Shown here in pieces: positions 1 to 11,822 of a stretch of DNA of 64,000 nucleotides. Position 1 is the first letter of the stretch, and each line of letters begins with the position of its first letter. Source of the DNA: Capitulum mitella (Eukaryota; Arthropoda; Thecostraca; Pollicipedomorpha; Pollicipedidae); the NCBI GenBank assembly GCA_030062745.1, contig CP099841.1, forward strand, positions 29,205,398 through 29,269,397, written 5' to 3'. The notes beneath the pieces were generated by a model. That model saw nothing but the letters and a program-made list of their open reading frames with translations, was not told where the DNA came from and did no database searches. The translations under genes and the position numbers were made by a program.

Positions 1-1
1 C

Positions 2-535
2 CAGGACATCGAGGTGACGCGCTACGTGGCGCACGAGGACTTCCGGCCGCGCCGACTGAATGACGACGTGGCCGTGCTGTTCCTGGAGCGGCCGGCGCAG
101 CTGCAGGAGCACGTCGACACGCTCTGCCTGCCCGACCCGGCCGTGGTGTACGACCAGACCGACTGCGTGGCCACCGGCTGGGGCAAGGACGCCTTCCAGA
201 CGGGCCAGTTCCAGACGGTGCTGAAGCAGATCGAGCTGCCGCTGGTGCCGCACGCGCCCTGCCAGCGCGCCCTGCGCAAGACCCGGCTGCGCAAGTACTT
301 CCGCCTGGACCGGTCGTTCACGTGCGCCGGCGGCGAGGTCGGCAGCGACACCTGCACCGGCGACGGCGGCTCGCCGCTGGCCTGCCGCGACCCGCTCTCT
401 CCAGACCGCTACATCCAGCTCGGTGTCGTCTCCTGGGGCATCGGCTGCGGCCTGGAGGACGTGCCTGGCGTGTACGCCGACGTGGCGCAGCAGGTGGGCT
501 GGATCCGGCGACAGCTGAGCGCGCTGCCCCAGTAG
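2..535 (+). CDS. Serine protease homologue (masquerade/CLIPA-like), C-terminal part
   Basis: This is the 3' coding end of a chymotrypsin-fold protein; the frame is open from base 2 and ends at TAG 533-535, so the N-terminus lies outside the window. Visible landmarks are NDDVAVL (the catalytic Asp102 region), CVATGWGKDAF, CAGG..GSDTCTGDGGSPLAC around the active site, and VVSWGIGCG near the end. The usual GDSGGPL reads GDGGSPL, so the catalytic serine is glycine, a change typical of masquerade-like and prophenoloxidase-activating-factor homologues. Such proteins are secreted and act as non-enzymatic cofactors in melanisation or clotting cascades; that role is inferred from the family. Codons are very GC-rich. 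It converges on EIF2B1, whose stop is 577 bp away. The last exon alone is seen, with no intron inside. The family call is firm, the exact orthologue is not. Confidence 0.9.
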   Translation, partial: QDIEVTRYVAHEDFRPRRLNDDVAVLFLERPAQLQEHVDTLCLPDPAVVYDQTDCVATGWGKDAFQTGQFQTVLKQIELPLVPHAPCQRALRKTRLRKYFRLDRSFTCAGGEVGSDTCTGDGGSPLACRDPLSPDRYIQLGVVSWGIGCGLEDVPGVYADVAQQVGWIRRQLSALPQ

Positions 536-1111
536 CCGCCCGGCGGCTGGCAGCTCAGCTCGGGCCAGGCCGGGCCGTCGCCGGACGCTCGCAGCGCCCG
601 GCGCGGCTGCCGGCCGGCGGACGGGGCCGGCCGCGGCGCGGCGGCGGCGGCGCGTGGCGGAGCGCGGCACGCCGGAAATGACGCATTGCGCGCCGCCCGC
701 CGGCTCGTCTGCCGCCTTTACGACGAGGGAGTTGGCGTTGCGATTACAAGGGGCTCGGTTGGTCACATCCAATGCGACGCGCACTACGTTTGGTGTAAGA
801 ATATATGGCAATGGACGCGCACCTCCTGCCGTTTATTCGTATTCGTATTCAAGCGGCCACCACAGAACACAGTCAGGCAGCGACAGTTCATACCACCAAG
901 ATCCACCGAGCAGTATAGTCAAACGACGGGCCCGCAACTCACACCGTCACAACCCTGCGGCCCCGCGCGGAAGCCTAAGACGCGAACCCGCGACCGAAGT
1001 CGCACCACCGGGTCCCCGGGCGGTCCAACACCTCGCCCACGGGCAGGCCGCTTGGCGGCGGCCGCCGCCTGACAACACGCACATGTCCACTCGAACGCCG
1101 CCGCCGCCCGA
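536..1111. other. Intergenic spacer between convergent 3' ends
   Basis: This GC-rich stretch holds the 3' flanks of the serine protease homologue (+) and EIF2B1 (-). Open frames here are GC-driven and resemble no protein. The only functional-looking site is an AATAAA on the minus strand (832-837) about 275 nt past the EIF2B1 stop. Confidence 0.6.
832..837 (-). terminator. Candidate EIF2B1 polyadenylation signal
   Basis: AATAAA on the minus strand, roughly 275 nt downstream of the EIF2B1 stop codon. It is the first hexamer met after the stop in that orientation. Inferred from motif and position only. Confidence 0.45.
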
Positions 1112-1264
1112 TCACATGTACAGCTCGATGAGCTGTTCCGATATGGCCGCCGGCGTGACGATGCCGAGGTCGGTGAAGAGCAGGGTGATGTAGCGGGGCG
1201 GCGTGTAGTCCACCCGGGGATCGGTCGCCTCACAGTCCGGCTCGCGCAGCGCGCTGGCCGAGTA
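1112..1264 (-). CDS. EIF2B1: EIF2B1 last coding exon
   Basis: Fifty codons plus stop TGA (1112-1114), phase 0 acceptor after GTTGGCAG. Encodes the C-terminus with VDYTPP, ITLLFTDLG and the terminal IELYM, as in animal eIF2B alpha. Confidence 0.95.
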   Translation of the reverse strand, partial: YSASALREPDCEATDPRVDYTPPRYITLLFTDLGIVTPAAISEQLIELYM

Positions 1265-4200
1265 CTGCCAACAGAAGGCCAGAGTGCACACACGCGGCTA
1301 GATAGAATCCAAGCAACGCCGACAAGCACACACGTAAACAGGGCAGGCAGACGCCAGAGCACTGCCCACATGCACATGCACATATATACACGATTGGGGG
1401 ACACCATAGCACGGCCAGCATATGACACGCAAGAACACGGCACTGACAACGCACGGAACACACGCAGAAGAAACCACAGCACCGCCGGCATACGACACGC
1501 ACACACACAAACACACATGCATCCTGTTCACACCGGTAAGACAGCATTAGTCATCCAGCACCGCAAACACCGGCGCTTGAAGCGCAGATCATCCAGTCAC
1601 AAATTCATGATCATATTACGATACGACTATGTTACGATTTTAGTGCCACATCATTACGAAAGAACACTGCTTGTAATGCATCCAGCCCAGCCGTGACCAC
1701 TCCTGCACGTGAGGCACACGAGAGGCACGTCGTTGTCCAAAGGACGACAGCTCTCTACCCGGCCCGGTACGTCGCCCTACCCGGCGCCGAACGACGGCCC
1801 CACACCGCATCTACGTCCGATCGCGAAACACAGCGCAACAGTAAACACGCCCGGGCGCGTCGCCGCCTCAAACGTCACCGCCCGGGGCCCCAGCGGGTCC
1901 CGGCGGCAGACGGCGGGCGACTGAAAATGCCCAGAGCGGCTGTCAAACTCGCCTCGGTGATCTCCTCGGCGACTTAAACAGCGGGCTTTCCAGCGCGCCC
2001 GCCGGGGCCACGCCGTCCGACCGCACGGCGTCCGACGGCACAGAACCGCGCCTTTCACAGCGGGGACCCGCCACGGGCGCTGTCCTCAAACGCACAGCGT
2101 CCCGCACGTGGGGTCGAATACCAAACGTCGTTCGTGCTGACATTTTCGTTTCCGCAAATTTCGCCGTCCCCCGCAGCCGGCTGTGCAGTTCACGACGCTT
2201 CAAGACTGCAGTCGAACAGTCGATGTGGCGTTCAACAAACGCCAACACAGCAACATCGCAGCGCCAGGGTGGACAAAAACCCCGGGCTTTTGGTACTTTA
2301 ACGCACAAACCTGAGGATTTTTGCCAGGTTTCTGCTGAGCTTCTGGGTTTCTCCTCCGTTTTTACCTTTTGGAAGGCACACGTATTCGCTTTCAATGCAT
2401 GGTTCATAAATGCATATAAAAGGGCAAATCACATGCGAATACATAACAAATGACCAACAAACATGGTGCTCAGGGCATTAGTCGCAAGGCATCTGTAATG
2501 CAGTATATGCAAGGGTCTGAATTAGCCAGAATGACCAACCAACATGGCGCACAGGGCACCACCAGTCGCAAAGCATCCGTAACACAGTAACATTCAAAGC
2601 TCTGAATTGGCCACCTCGACGAAGTCTAGGTTGCACCCAGGCTTTTGGAAAAGGTCACACGAGCCTGTTGCAGTCACGTGGTCACGCGGTCTGCGCTGTC
2701 ATCCGCGAACAGTGCGTCTGCCGTTTATTGTGCATCTCAAGAGAAGAAACACTGCCCGCGTCTCCCACCGCCCCCCTAGATCCGCGCCTGGACATTCATC
2801 TGCCATGAAGAAGGGGACGGGAAGCACTGTCAGCACGTTACAGGTGCAGGAGGAGTCCCGCTAGAATGCACGGTGTAATGAGGGGTGGGCGGGCGATCGG
2901 ACTCGAATTCTCTTGTTCAACAAGAGAATTCGAAAACAGGGAATCCAGGGCCCGCAGAGCATGAGAGATCACTAAGCATGCATGCGCGCTCGGCGATTCG
3001 AAATTTTAACGAATTCCATATTTGTATTCATAATGCATACCATAATATATACGCATCACGGTAGTTTTCCTCTGCATCCACTCCACTCCCCTAGGCTCAC
3101 TTTGCAAAGTCCGATTTGCGAGATTTATGCCGGAGACGTGACTAAACAGACTGTATGCAGAGTTAGCCAGCGACCGATGCAGACCTGATTTGAGGTTGTG
3201 ATTTGAGCTTCTTGCAAGCCATGTCAAAAACAAAAGGCAGATGCAGGAGTCTTAGGTCCTAACAGTACCTAAAAACTATGGCTGCAGGGTCGTCCATATA
3301 TATTTTTTTCTTTGGGGGGGGGGGTGGGCACTGAGTGATAATGCGTTGGAACTGGTAGGGCGGTGATTTGAAAGAACGTTATGTAACATTGTCACATCAA
3401 AGACGAAAAGACACCAGAAGCCTAAACACTAAAAACGATCATTTCTCAAATCTTGGAACTCTGGCTTCTGTTATCGATGCTGTTTATCGAATCTGCTAGC
3501 GAAACTGAAACTCGTGCATATACACTATTTTTTGGCTCTTATTTTTCCTTCGCGGTGGGGTTGGGGGTGTCGGCATGGCCTCATGCAATTTTGGAGTTAG
3601 GAATTTGGCTGGATGTTGTTCAGATAGGGATACTGAAAATTTTACACTATTGAGCTTTGTCATTTAGAAGTTACGCCGGAAAAACACCGGAAAATGCCTC
3701 CAGTAAATCGTGGAATGAAATAATACGATTATCGTCTGAACCCTTAAAAACCGTACATCTAACGATAGCATTTATCAACATTTAATGCACCAGTCCATTG
3801 CCTTGGACCAGCACTTCATTTCGGTATGCGAGAATGGAGCACAAAAAATGTTCTGGATAAATCTGGATGCTCTGTCAGGGTCTCGTTGCTTTTTGCTGAG
3901 TGATAAAATTGTAGCCTTGTTTGACGTACGTTTTTTTTGTAACTGTAGCCTTGTTTGACAGTGTGCCTCAAAAAGTGGTCGGCTCAGTCAAAAGCTGTGA
4001 AATCTGCTAAGCCTTCACCCATGGGCCTTTTTCACTTTCTTCATCATTTTTCCCACCCATTTTCAGTCACAAGCCTTAACAGTACAATGAGAGACAAATG
4101 TATTTGTTAGCTGTCATGTCTATGGTAGTTCAATGCTTAGTTCACCAGTAAGATTGTTACCAGTTGCTGCGTACTAGGCCTATAAGGGGGAGGGAAGGGG

Positions 4201-7200
4201 CAGTGAGCATTACTTTCATCTCATGCGTTCAGCCAAAAGTACAGGCGTAGTGAGAGCTTTGAAAGAAAGCAACAACCCAATCAGACTTTGTAAAAAAAAG
4301 CAGTTAAACGTTGACAAAACCCAACTGGGTTTCTATCATTTCACAATGGCACACCCCGTTTATAAGCAGCCCGTCCATTTTGTAGAAAGATGCGTCTTAA
4401 CATGCGACCTTGCTGTTACCACGAATTCCTGGCAAAACAAATTAAAACGACCAAAAACCCACCCGGACTTTGCTCGGCATTTACCAACCCGAAAATCCGA
4501 AATACCCCGGGTTGGGTACGTGTCCTCGCCAGCCCTGCTCACAGCACGGCACACAGCGACCCGTGTCGCCACCCGCATCAGCCGAGTCGGCACGACGCCG
4601 CCTCTCAACACACCGACAGCGCTGAAGCGTCGGCCCATCCGCAACCGCCCACCTTGAAGTTGTCCGGCACCTCCTGCTGGTTGAGCGGGTACAGCCGCAC
4701 GAACTTGACGCACTCGGCCAGCACGTACAGCGGCCGCTTGAACGCGTGCGCGCACATGGCGACCGACAGGCTGCCGATCTTGTTGACGATGCCGCCGTTC
4801 TCGACGACGCCCTCGGCGCCGACCAGCACGCAGTCCACCCGCTCCATGGTGTAGGCGACAGCCGCGTCCAGGACCACGGTGCAGTCGATGCCGGCGTTGA
4901 TCAGCTCTCGGCGCATCTCCACGCTGGCGGCAGGGGGCACGTTCAGTGACATCTCGTGCGGACTCACGACCGCGGGACGCAATGGCCGTCGCTGCACCCT
5001 GCGGCTTTAATGCGGTGAGCAGTATAGATCGTCGCTGTGAATGCCAACGCTGGCTCTGCGCAGAAGCAGTGCCGCTCCACGTGTCCCGCGGCATCTCAAA
5101 GATAGCGATGGCAATGGCCAAGTCCTGTCAGCATGCTACACTGACTTGACACAGACAGACAGAAAAAAGGAAGGAAAATCTGATAGGAATACGTAGGTTC
5201 GCTCTGCGGTGGCTCCAACGAGCCACCATACCTCGTGATATCTTTGCAATGAATTCAAGACAGCCAAGCTGTTGACCCCTGCGCCCATAGCCCGGATCGA
5301 CGTCACATCGTTTTGCTTCACTACCGGTAGGTAGCTGAAGAAACCACGGCCGAACTGTAAGCAAACAGGCGACAGCTCAGGGCACAAAACGAAAGCCATC
5401 AATGCAGGACGCGGCGCGCACGGCCGCTGTGGAGCTCACCCGCTACAGTCTGGACGACTTTCCGTGACGAACACACGGAAACGTTTGCCGTTCTTTTTCG
5501 CCGCTATTAAGGCGTCCCTGACGGAGCGGGACCTGAGAAAAAATACCAAAAACTGTGTTACGCTAGGTCCAGACCGCCCGCCCGCAATGAAACTGTCTAT
5601 AAAGAAAACAGGAAAAAAATCAAAACAATGAAGGCTATACACTTTTTTCACTGAAACATTACATGTATGGCGAAAAAAATGCAATCAAACGCAAACAAAC
5701 TGCCATCAGCAGGATGAGCTTGGCGACAAAGAACATACATTAACTCGTAATCGTTACAGTGATTCAGACTGAGGCAATCTTCAGAAAGGACGTAACAAGA
5801 CCCGGCATTGCAGACACAACGATGATATGAGCCAAACGTAATTTAAAATATACGAACAAAAGCTCCATGCCTGCTACCAGACCATTCGCAACACTTCCGA
5901 AACGACAAGAATATCCACCCGAATTTCTCCACGTCACGCTTGGCTGCGCGCCACAAGAGCGTAACATCGGTGGCATCCAGCAGGTGGCGGCGTTCGCCGT
6001 GCGTCCACCGACCTGGAATGGGTCAGCAGCGTCATCTCGTCGGCGATGAACGGGCTGCACAGGTGGGCGATCTTCTCGCGGCCGCCCGAGTACAGGCGCA
6101 GGAAGCTCTCGCCGCGCTCGATCAACACGCTGCGAGTCTCCTGCAGCTCCTGCGACGGCGCGGCGGCCGGCGCCGGTCAGCGGCGCGCGCGGACGACGCC
6201 CGGCCGTCGGCTGCGGCCCAGCACGGCGCCCAACGCGGCACGGCTCCAGCGGACGTGCCCGTCGACACCGGTCCACGAAACCCGCCGCAAAGTCGCCAGG
6301 AGGATGAATCCTTGACGAGGGCACGCCGGCCCGCACCAAACAGGCAGAGGCATACACGGCGCACAGCACGACAGAGCAGCGCGAATGGGCAACCACTGCG
6401 TTAAGAAAATGTCAACAGCTGGGCACAAGGCACACGGGGTCGATTGTGCAATCTACCTCAAAATAAGCAGGAAGAAAAAATCTGCATGCCTATTATGAAG
6501 CCCAGCGTTCAACTCCCGAAAAATCAAACCGGAAAAATTATTTTACAAAAAAATGATGTGGTCGAATCCAAACGTAATGATGGGCGTCAGCATAGCATGA
6601 TTTCCGCCTGCATATGAAACGGCACTAGAAATTGCGTTCCGAAATGTTATCATTATCTTTTGACAAATTTGACCCACATGCTTCGCTCGAGTGCTTTGGG
6701 ATCACAGTCAGCGCTAAGCAGTGCTCACTGCACGGATTCTGCATCCCTACACCTGATCGCGCAATACCAGGTTAACAGCAGGATTTAGGGGTGAAAATTT
6801 AGCATGCCGACATGAACAACACGGCCGCACGGCAGCAAGTGTCTCCCTCTACAGGTCAGTTGCCAAGTGACCCGCGGGAGAGATAGCGAGCGCCGAGGCG
6901 ACTCGAACCCATCTTACCAGGGTGGGTAGCACTGACAGATGCTCTACCAACTGAGCTACCGACAAGACACAATTTATGCCCGAACACTAGAAGAAGCGTT
7001 ATAATGGGATCCAATTTCATTCAAAGAAAACAATAAGCATCTCTGAAATACTTAAATACCTTAAAATAAAACTAAAAAATAGAGCAGTTGTGGTCCACGC
7101 CCCGGGTCAGAGAGAACTGAGGAACAGTGGCGTCACGAGGCGGGGGGGAGAGGGGGGGGCAGTCGCAGGCATTGTGGAAAGGCTTCAGCCCTCTTTATAT

Positions 7201-10200
7201 ACTTTCGCACGTGAAAACTCGTATCGCATTTACGTGCGCACCTCGCCTAGCCCTCTCCACACAATGACAACCCTCACAGTTTTGAAGTCCTAGTGACGCA
7301 ACTGCTAGATGATCCTTGACAAACTGTCAACTTCAGGACATGACAGCCCTGCAACATGCGGATCATTTCCGCCGTTGCACAAACTTACGTCGCGTTACAA
7401 AACTGAAATTTCACAAAAACCCCATATCCGCACGTCACCATTGCATTCACACTGCAGCAGTGACGGCACATCAATAAACGGCTATAACTCGCAGGAGCAC
7501 ACACCAACTGGTGTATCAATGCTCCATAATTCTACTTCCGTTAAGTTCAACGCGCAAGCTCAATGAACGCGGTGCCGCAGAATACTACAACAAACAAACA
7601 AGGATCCACAAAAACATACCTCCTTTTCCAGCGAGGCCAACGTAATGAAGCGGAGGAAGAGCTCGGTACCAGACAGTACAGACGCACCCGCCACCTCGCT
7701 GTCCATCAGAGCCTTCTGCAGACGCTTCATCCTTTCGATCAGTTCAACCAACGTATCCGCTGAAGAAATAAAGTCGTGATTATTAGCGCGTGTTCATGTG
7801 TTGATTAAAACTCGTAAAAGACCACGTAAGTTCGCATCTTTAATCCCCGGAAGGGAGGCAGGCTTTCCGCGTGAAAAGACATGACTTCGACCACGACACG
7901 GCATCCCAGCGGCGCAGTCACCATGTCTCGCTGCACAAACTCACAAACTGATAGCTCAACAAAACGACGGGCCACAATTGCGGGCTGTCCAAGGTTTAGC
8001 CGATTTCCGCGATCACAGTCCGGAAATCGGCTAGCATTTTAGGTCGAGAAATGAATGTGCCAATTAGCAAAACCTATTTCAACGGGGTACTGCAGATACG
8101 AGATATCTTCGATGGTGATGTGAAGAACCAAAAAGACAACTCTATATCGTGTTCACTGGTCGCCACTGGATCAGACCTTGTTGGTAGAAGGTTTTCCATA
8201 ACGAATAGAAGTGAGACCCACGGGACGAAAACCTTTTTCAGGTCAAGATATGACGAAACACATAACAATGGCGTACCCAGGAACTATACAAGGGATGGTA
8301 ATGTACAATGTACCCTTTTGTACTTTTAAGAATTTGTGCCCTCTGAAAAACCCGAAATCAGGTATTGTGACCTTTCCTTATACTTTGCAGCGCAAAAATG
8401 TGCATCGGCGCGTATACTGAGCCTGCATATGCCAGAGGCCACAGAGCCTGATATGACGTTGACATGGTGGTACACATTACAGCATACATCAACGGTGTTG
8501 CCAGGAACCCGACATGGGGGCGGGTAATATCTGTTATTATCTTGCTTGGTTGTTTTTACATGCTGAAGGGGCCTGAAATGTGCTTAAAACTGTTATTATG
8601 ACCCAACATGCATTTTTATCGAAAAAATATCTTCCAGTGACAGTACTAAGAATCCAAAAAAGGAGATAAAAATCTTTCAGCGTATTGATCACCCTTGTTT
8701 ACAACTCTACGAACGGTGCCGTGATGTTTGATGTCATATATGGGCCCCAAGTGGGGTTCCATGAAATTGATCCGGGCAATATGTACCAGGTTGTAGCTTA
8801 CATGGGTTATAATCTTATATAGGTTACATTACATTATATTACATATACCTACATATATTATATAATTAGTTAAAAACGCATTTTTCACATTAGGCCACAA
8901 ACAAATCCAAAGACGTCCTTGGAATCACATTATGCATATGGACATTAGGTTTGTAACATGGTCTTTTGTGCGCCCATTTTTGGCCTCCTGGATCCAGCCT
9001 TGTTGCCACAATGCTGCCTTTCCATCTCGGAAAAAAACAGACAGGATCAACAGAGCGTACCACATGCTATTACATCTGTGTTTGATGTACCAATGTAGAT
9101 TAGCTACTTTGCCAAAAGCAATATTTTGAGTGTCCCTTTTTTCCCCTGGATCCGCCACTGCATTCGTAAAATGTAGGAGATGTACACCACAAAATGGTGT
9201 TTTGCAATAAATGGGTGAGCTTATTTTCATAACATCGAACAGAGCACGTCCAGTACTCTGCCTGGAAAAGTGACGAAAAATGGCTCAACATGACTCCAAA
9301 AAAATTTTCTTGGACTTGCCTCTGATACGGTAATAAAATCACATTTTTCAAAGCATTTGCAAAACACAATGTTGGTAAAAGTCACTAAGTTTCATGATTT
9401 TAATTCAAACCATTTTGAAATGGCAGAGGAAAATCTCAAGCTGCTATCCCACTCAACCCCTCCAGCCCAGAATAGGGTTAACATCATAATTCTTTTCATA
9501 AATTACATAGCATCATAACATAATTACAATTTTACCAGAATGCATAAGGACAACATTGGCCAAATCCAGGGTAACCCTGATGGCGATGTATCATTTAGAT
9601 CAGCCTCCAGTCTGAAACAGTATGACAGTGTTCAATAAACTGGTTAATGCTCAGCATCAGTTTGATGCAGTTCAACTGTGTCACCAACAGGCATGATGGA
9701 GGTCCTTGCCAGGTCATGCTGTGGGGAAAGCCAACTCTCCTTCATGCTCAGTCAATGACAGCTGTGCCATATCTGGAGAGGAAAATCTGAACTTGTCTTT
9801 TGGTCTGCCCCCTGTCAGAAGCTGGTTGGTCAATATCAACAAACACAGGAAACCAACTCTTCTACTGATAGTACATATCAATGTTGTTGATAGCAAACAC
9901 TTACCCTGTCCATCTTTCACTCTGTCAACTGAAAAACTATGATTTTCTTCACAGAATGTTTCAGAATGAAAGAATCAATTAAATCTGAATCTTATAATCT
10001 TAGCTACATTTTATCAGTCTAAAAAGTTCCAGTAATCACCTAGCATGTAGTTGGAAACAATGCTATGGAAATATAGCCATCACATAATAACAATGGAGCT
10101 CTACTTACATTCAGTTGTCTTTAAATCCTCCAAAAGGGTCTTGATAGCTGCAAAAGCTATGGGCAATTCAGGGTCTTTCTTCACCATCTTTGTAAATGAC

Positions 10201-10210
10201 TCCAAAATAT
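1112..10210 (-). CDS. EIF2B1: Translation initiation factor eIF2B subunit alpha (six exons placed)
   Basis: Regulatory subunit of eIF2B, the cytosolic GDP/GTP exchange factor for eIF2. Coding exons in order: 10210-10109, 7759-7620, 6149-6013, 5532-5440, 4923-4653, 1264-1112. All junctions are GT-AG and all phases join (S, R and G codons are split). The product aligns along the family: an N-terminal helical part (KDPELPIAFAAIKTLLEDLK), TELFLRFITLASLE, LIERGESFL, FVTESRPDCSG, VLDAAVAYTMERVDCVLVGA, EGVVENGGIVNKIG and the C-terminal VDYTPPRYITLLFTDLG..IELYM. About 297 residues are accounted for against about 305 in the human protein, so only a few N-terminal residues are missing. That first exon must end with one base of a split codon and lie between 10211 and about 12870; I could not place it. 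The 5' introns are CpG-poor, the 3' introns are not. Confidence 0.95.
2452..2613. repeat. Diverged ~80-bp tandem duplication
   Basis: Two adjacent units starting at about 2452 and 2531, both opening with ATGACCAACMAACATGG and both containing a variant of TAGTCGCAA then TCTGAATT. It lies in the last EIF2B1 intron. Confidence 0.7.
2771..2790 (-). repeat. Solo hAT-like terminal sequence
   Basis: CCTAGATCCGCGCCTGG read on the minus strand gives CCAGGCGCGGATCTAGG, nearly the same as one end of the inner hAT-like elements at 34461-34480 and 55582-55601. I did not find the partner end, so it is probably a truncated copy. Confidence 0.45.
2904..2932. repeat. Perfect 14-bp palindrome with 1-base centre
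   Basis: CGAATTCTCTTGTT (2904-2917), one C, then its exact reverse complement (2919-2932). It lies in an EIF2B1 intron and has no assigned function. Confidence 0.85.
4653..4923 (-). CDS. EIF2B1: EIF2B1 exon with IF-2B signature core
   Basis: 271 nt: one base completing a glycine codon plus 90 codons, donor AAG/GTGGGC. Carries VVLDAAVAYTMERVD, VLVGAEGVVENGG and KFVRLYPLNQQEVPD, the most conserved part of the IF-2B Rossmann-like domain. Confidence 0.95.
5440..5532 (-). CDS. EIF2B1: EIF2B1 internal exon
   Basis: 93 nt, acceptor TTTTTTCTCAG, donor GG/GTGAGC. Encodes SRSVRDALIAAKK..RFRVFVTESRPDCS, matching the AAKKRFSVYVTESQPDLSG region of the family. Confidence 0.93.
6013..6149 (-). CDS. EIF2B1: EIF2B1 internal exon
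   Basis: 137 nt, phase 0 acceptor CGTCGCAG, donor AG/GTCGGT. Encodes VLIERGESFL..REKIAHLCSPFIADEMTLLTHS. Choosing the outer of two nearby CAG acceptors restores the family spacing of nine residues between SLE and LIERG. Confidence 0.9.
6889..6965 (-). repeat. tRNA-derived sequence (SINE head or tRNA pseudogene)
   Basis: On the minus strand there is an intact A box (TAGCTCAGTTGG) followed by GTAGAGC, so the D arm folds, and a B box (GGTTCGAGTC) at the right distance. The anticodon stem does not pair, base 33 is not T, and the acceptor stem has no 3' partner, so it is not a working tRNA. An RNA polymerase III promoter from a tRNA-derived SINE explains it best. It sits in an EIF2B1 intron. Confidence 0.55.
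7620..7759 (-). CDS. EIF2B1: EIF2B1 internal exon
   Basis: 140 nt, acceptor TTTCTTCAG, donor GAG/GTATGT. Encodes DTLVELIERMKRLQKAL then SGTELFLRFITLASLE, the family helical segment leading into the catalytic-like core. Confidence 0.93.
7997..8033. repeat. Perfect 13-bp stem-loop
   Basis: TAGCCGATTTCCG (7997-8009), an 11-base loop, then its exact reverse complement (8021-8033). It is intronic in EIF2B1, possibly the remnant of a short inverted-repeat element. Confidence 0.8.
9145..9163 (-). repeat. Solo hAT-like terminal sequence
   Basis: CCCTGGATCCGCCACTG; on the minus strand CAGTGGCGGATCCAGGG, the common start of hAT elements. A related motif at 8984-9003 points the same way, so the two do not form an element pair. 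Confidence 0.4.
10109..10210 (-). CDS. EIF2B1: EIF2B1 first placed exon
   Basis: 102 nt, acceptor TCTTTCAG, donor T/GTAAGT. Encodes ILESFTKMVKKDPELPIAF then AAIKTLLEDLKTTE; equivalent to the human LIEYFKSQMKEDPDM..AAIRTLLEFLK stretch. The upstream exon must contribute the ATG and end in phase 1. Confidence 0.92.
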
Positions 10211-11472
10211 CTGAAAGAAGACAAACATTTTGTGTGAGACTTGTTATCTTTGGCTGTGAGCCAAAAAAAGTAAACTAAAAAAAACAGAAAATAGGGAGAT
10301 ATAAAAAGTGAAAAAAAAAATGTCAAGCCACTCACTTCTGTCATTCTTGTCTTATGGAAGGAAAACACAGGAGGGTTGTGGGCTTGGTGCACAGCTGGAA
10401 CTAAAAGGAAAAATGGAATACATGTGCATCCCCATTTCAGGACAGAATAAAGAAAAATGGCCCATACTGCAAAACAATGTGGCTAGTTCAACACCACACA
10501 TCTGACCAGGGAAACCTGACCCCTGGGATGGCAATTGATGACCCTGGTGTACCCCAGTGTGTAACAGACCATACAAAAACTACATAGCCAACTACACAAG
10601 GTTTGCTTTGAAGTGTTCAAGCACTGCAAGGTCCCCAGTTGTGAGCACTGAATTAAATTTGCAGCACAAATTGCAGAATGAAAGTTGCTTCACAACAGCT
10701 TGGTTTTAAAAATCTATCTTATGATTAGCATGTACCCTTATTTATTTCCTCAAGAAATCCAAGCACATTGCTGGATATCATCAGCCATTTTTTCAATTTA
10801 CCAAAATTTTTCTCCCTACTTTACTACTGCTTAATGTAAAATTGCTTGATCTGATGTGTTCTGTTATAAACATACCTCACACCAAGGTCAGAATTTTAGG
10901 CACTTTTCAAGGTTATCAGACCTTAAGACATTTTGTTCTCCAATGTTGTGAGCTGGGTGAAATCAATGTTTTAAAAAAAAGAGTCCTGTCCTGCACACTC
11001 ATTCATCTACCCCATCATAATAATAGTGCTCATTAATGATTTTCATGATTTATCACACACCAGAATTATCACATCATAATAATAATGCTCATTTTTGATG
11101 TTCCTGATTTACCACACACCAGAATTATCAAACTACTACCCATTTTGCAATAGCAATGTAGAGTTTTCCTTAGTTCAGACTGTAATTGTGCAAATAAATC
11201 TCACTGTGCATCATTCAAACATTCTTTTCAATAGTGCTGTATGTGTACTGCCACAATGGCCATGCATCAAGGTTCAATTTACCTTGGTTCTGCTCCCACT
11301 TTTTCATTTTGCTCTCATTAAGCTATCCTAATCATTAGCCTATCAATTACTAATGTGCAAAAAAATAACCAGCAGTCAGGTCATGGGATCAAGTTCCAGC
11401 CTTGTCTGAGACCAACTTCTCCACCTAGTAGAATATCAGTATAGTTTTACCAAAAAATGTGCACTTTTGCTG

Positions 11473-11822
11473 GGCAATCCTTTAGAAGCGCACGCCATAA
11501 ACCAAGCACACTGGATGACACATATACGGCGCGCGTGGCAAAAGGAGACGTCAGCTGTTGTGAGAAACAACAACATTATGCACTGGAGCTCCAGGTCATA
11601 GATCTACTATTCGCTCTTGTTTTACACAGCAGGTTAGGTTAGGTTAGGTTAGGTAAGGTTAGGTTAGGTTAGGTTAGAGAATAGTAGGTGATCCACGACC
11701 CTGGAGCTCCAGTGCATAATGTTGTTGTTTCTCGCAACAGCTGATGTCTCCTTTTGACACGCGCGCCGTATATGTGTCATCCAGTGTGCTTGGTTTATGG
11801 CGCACGCTTCTAAAGGATTACC
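11473..11822. mobile_element. Palindromic (foldback-like) element with 9-bp TSD
   Basis: The arms (about 11473-11614 and 11678-11822) are reverse complements with a few mismatches. The ends read GGCAATCC and GGATTACC. The exact 9-bp direct repeat CTTTTGCTG flanks it (11464-11472 and 11823-11831), as expected for a target-site duplication. The loop holds a TTAGG-type array. There is no coding capacity beyond short shadow frames. The 9-bp duplication and long inverted repeats resemble Mutator-like or Foldback-type elements. It lies in EIF2B1's first intron. Confidence 0.85.
11631..11677 (+). repeat. (TTAGG)n telomere-like array
   Basis: About nine AGGTT units with one variant (AGGTA), all in one orientation, exactly in the loop of the palindromic element. 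TTAGG is the usual arthropod telomere repeat. Confidence 0.85.

Noticed and set aside
6889..6965. Functional tRNA gene
   Set aside because: Good A and B boxes, but the anticodon and acceptor stems do not pair.
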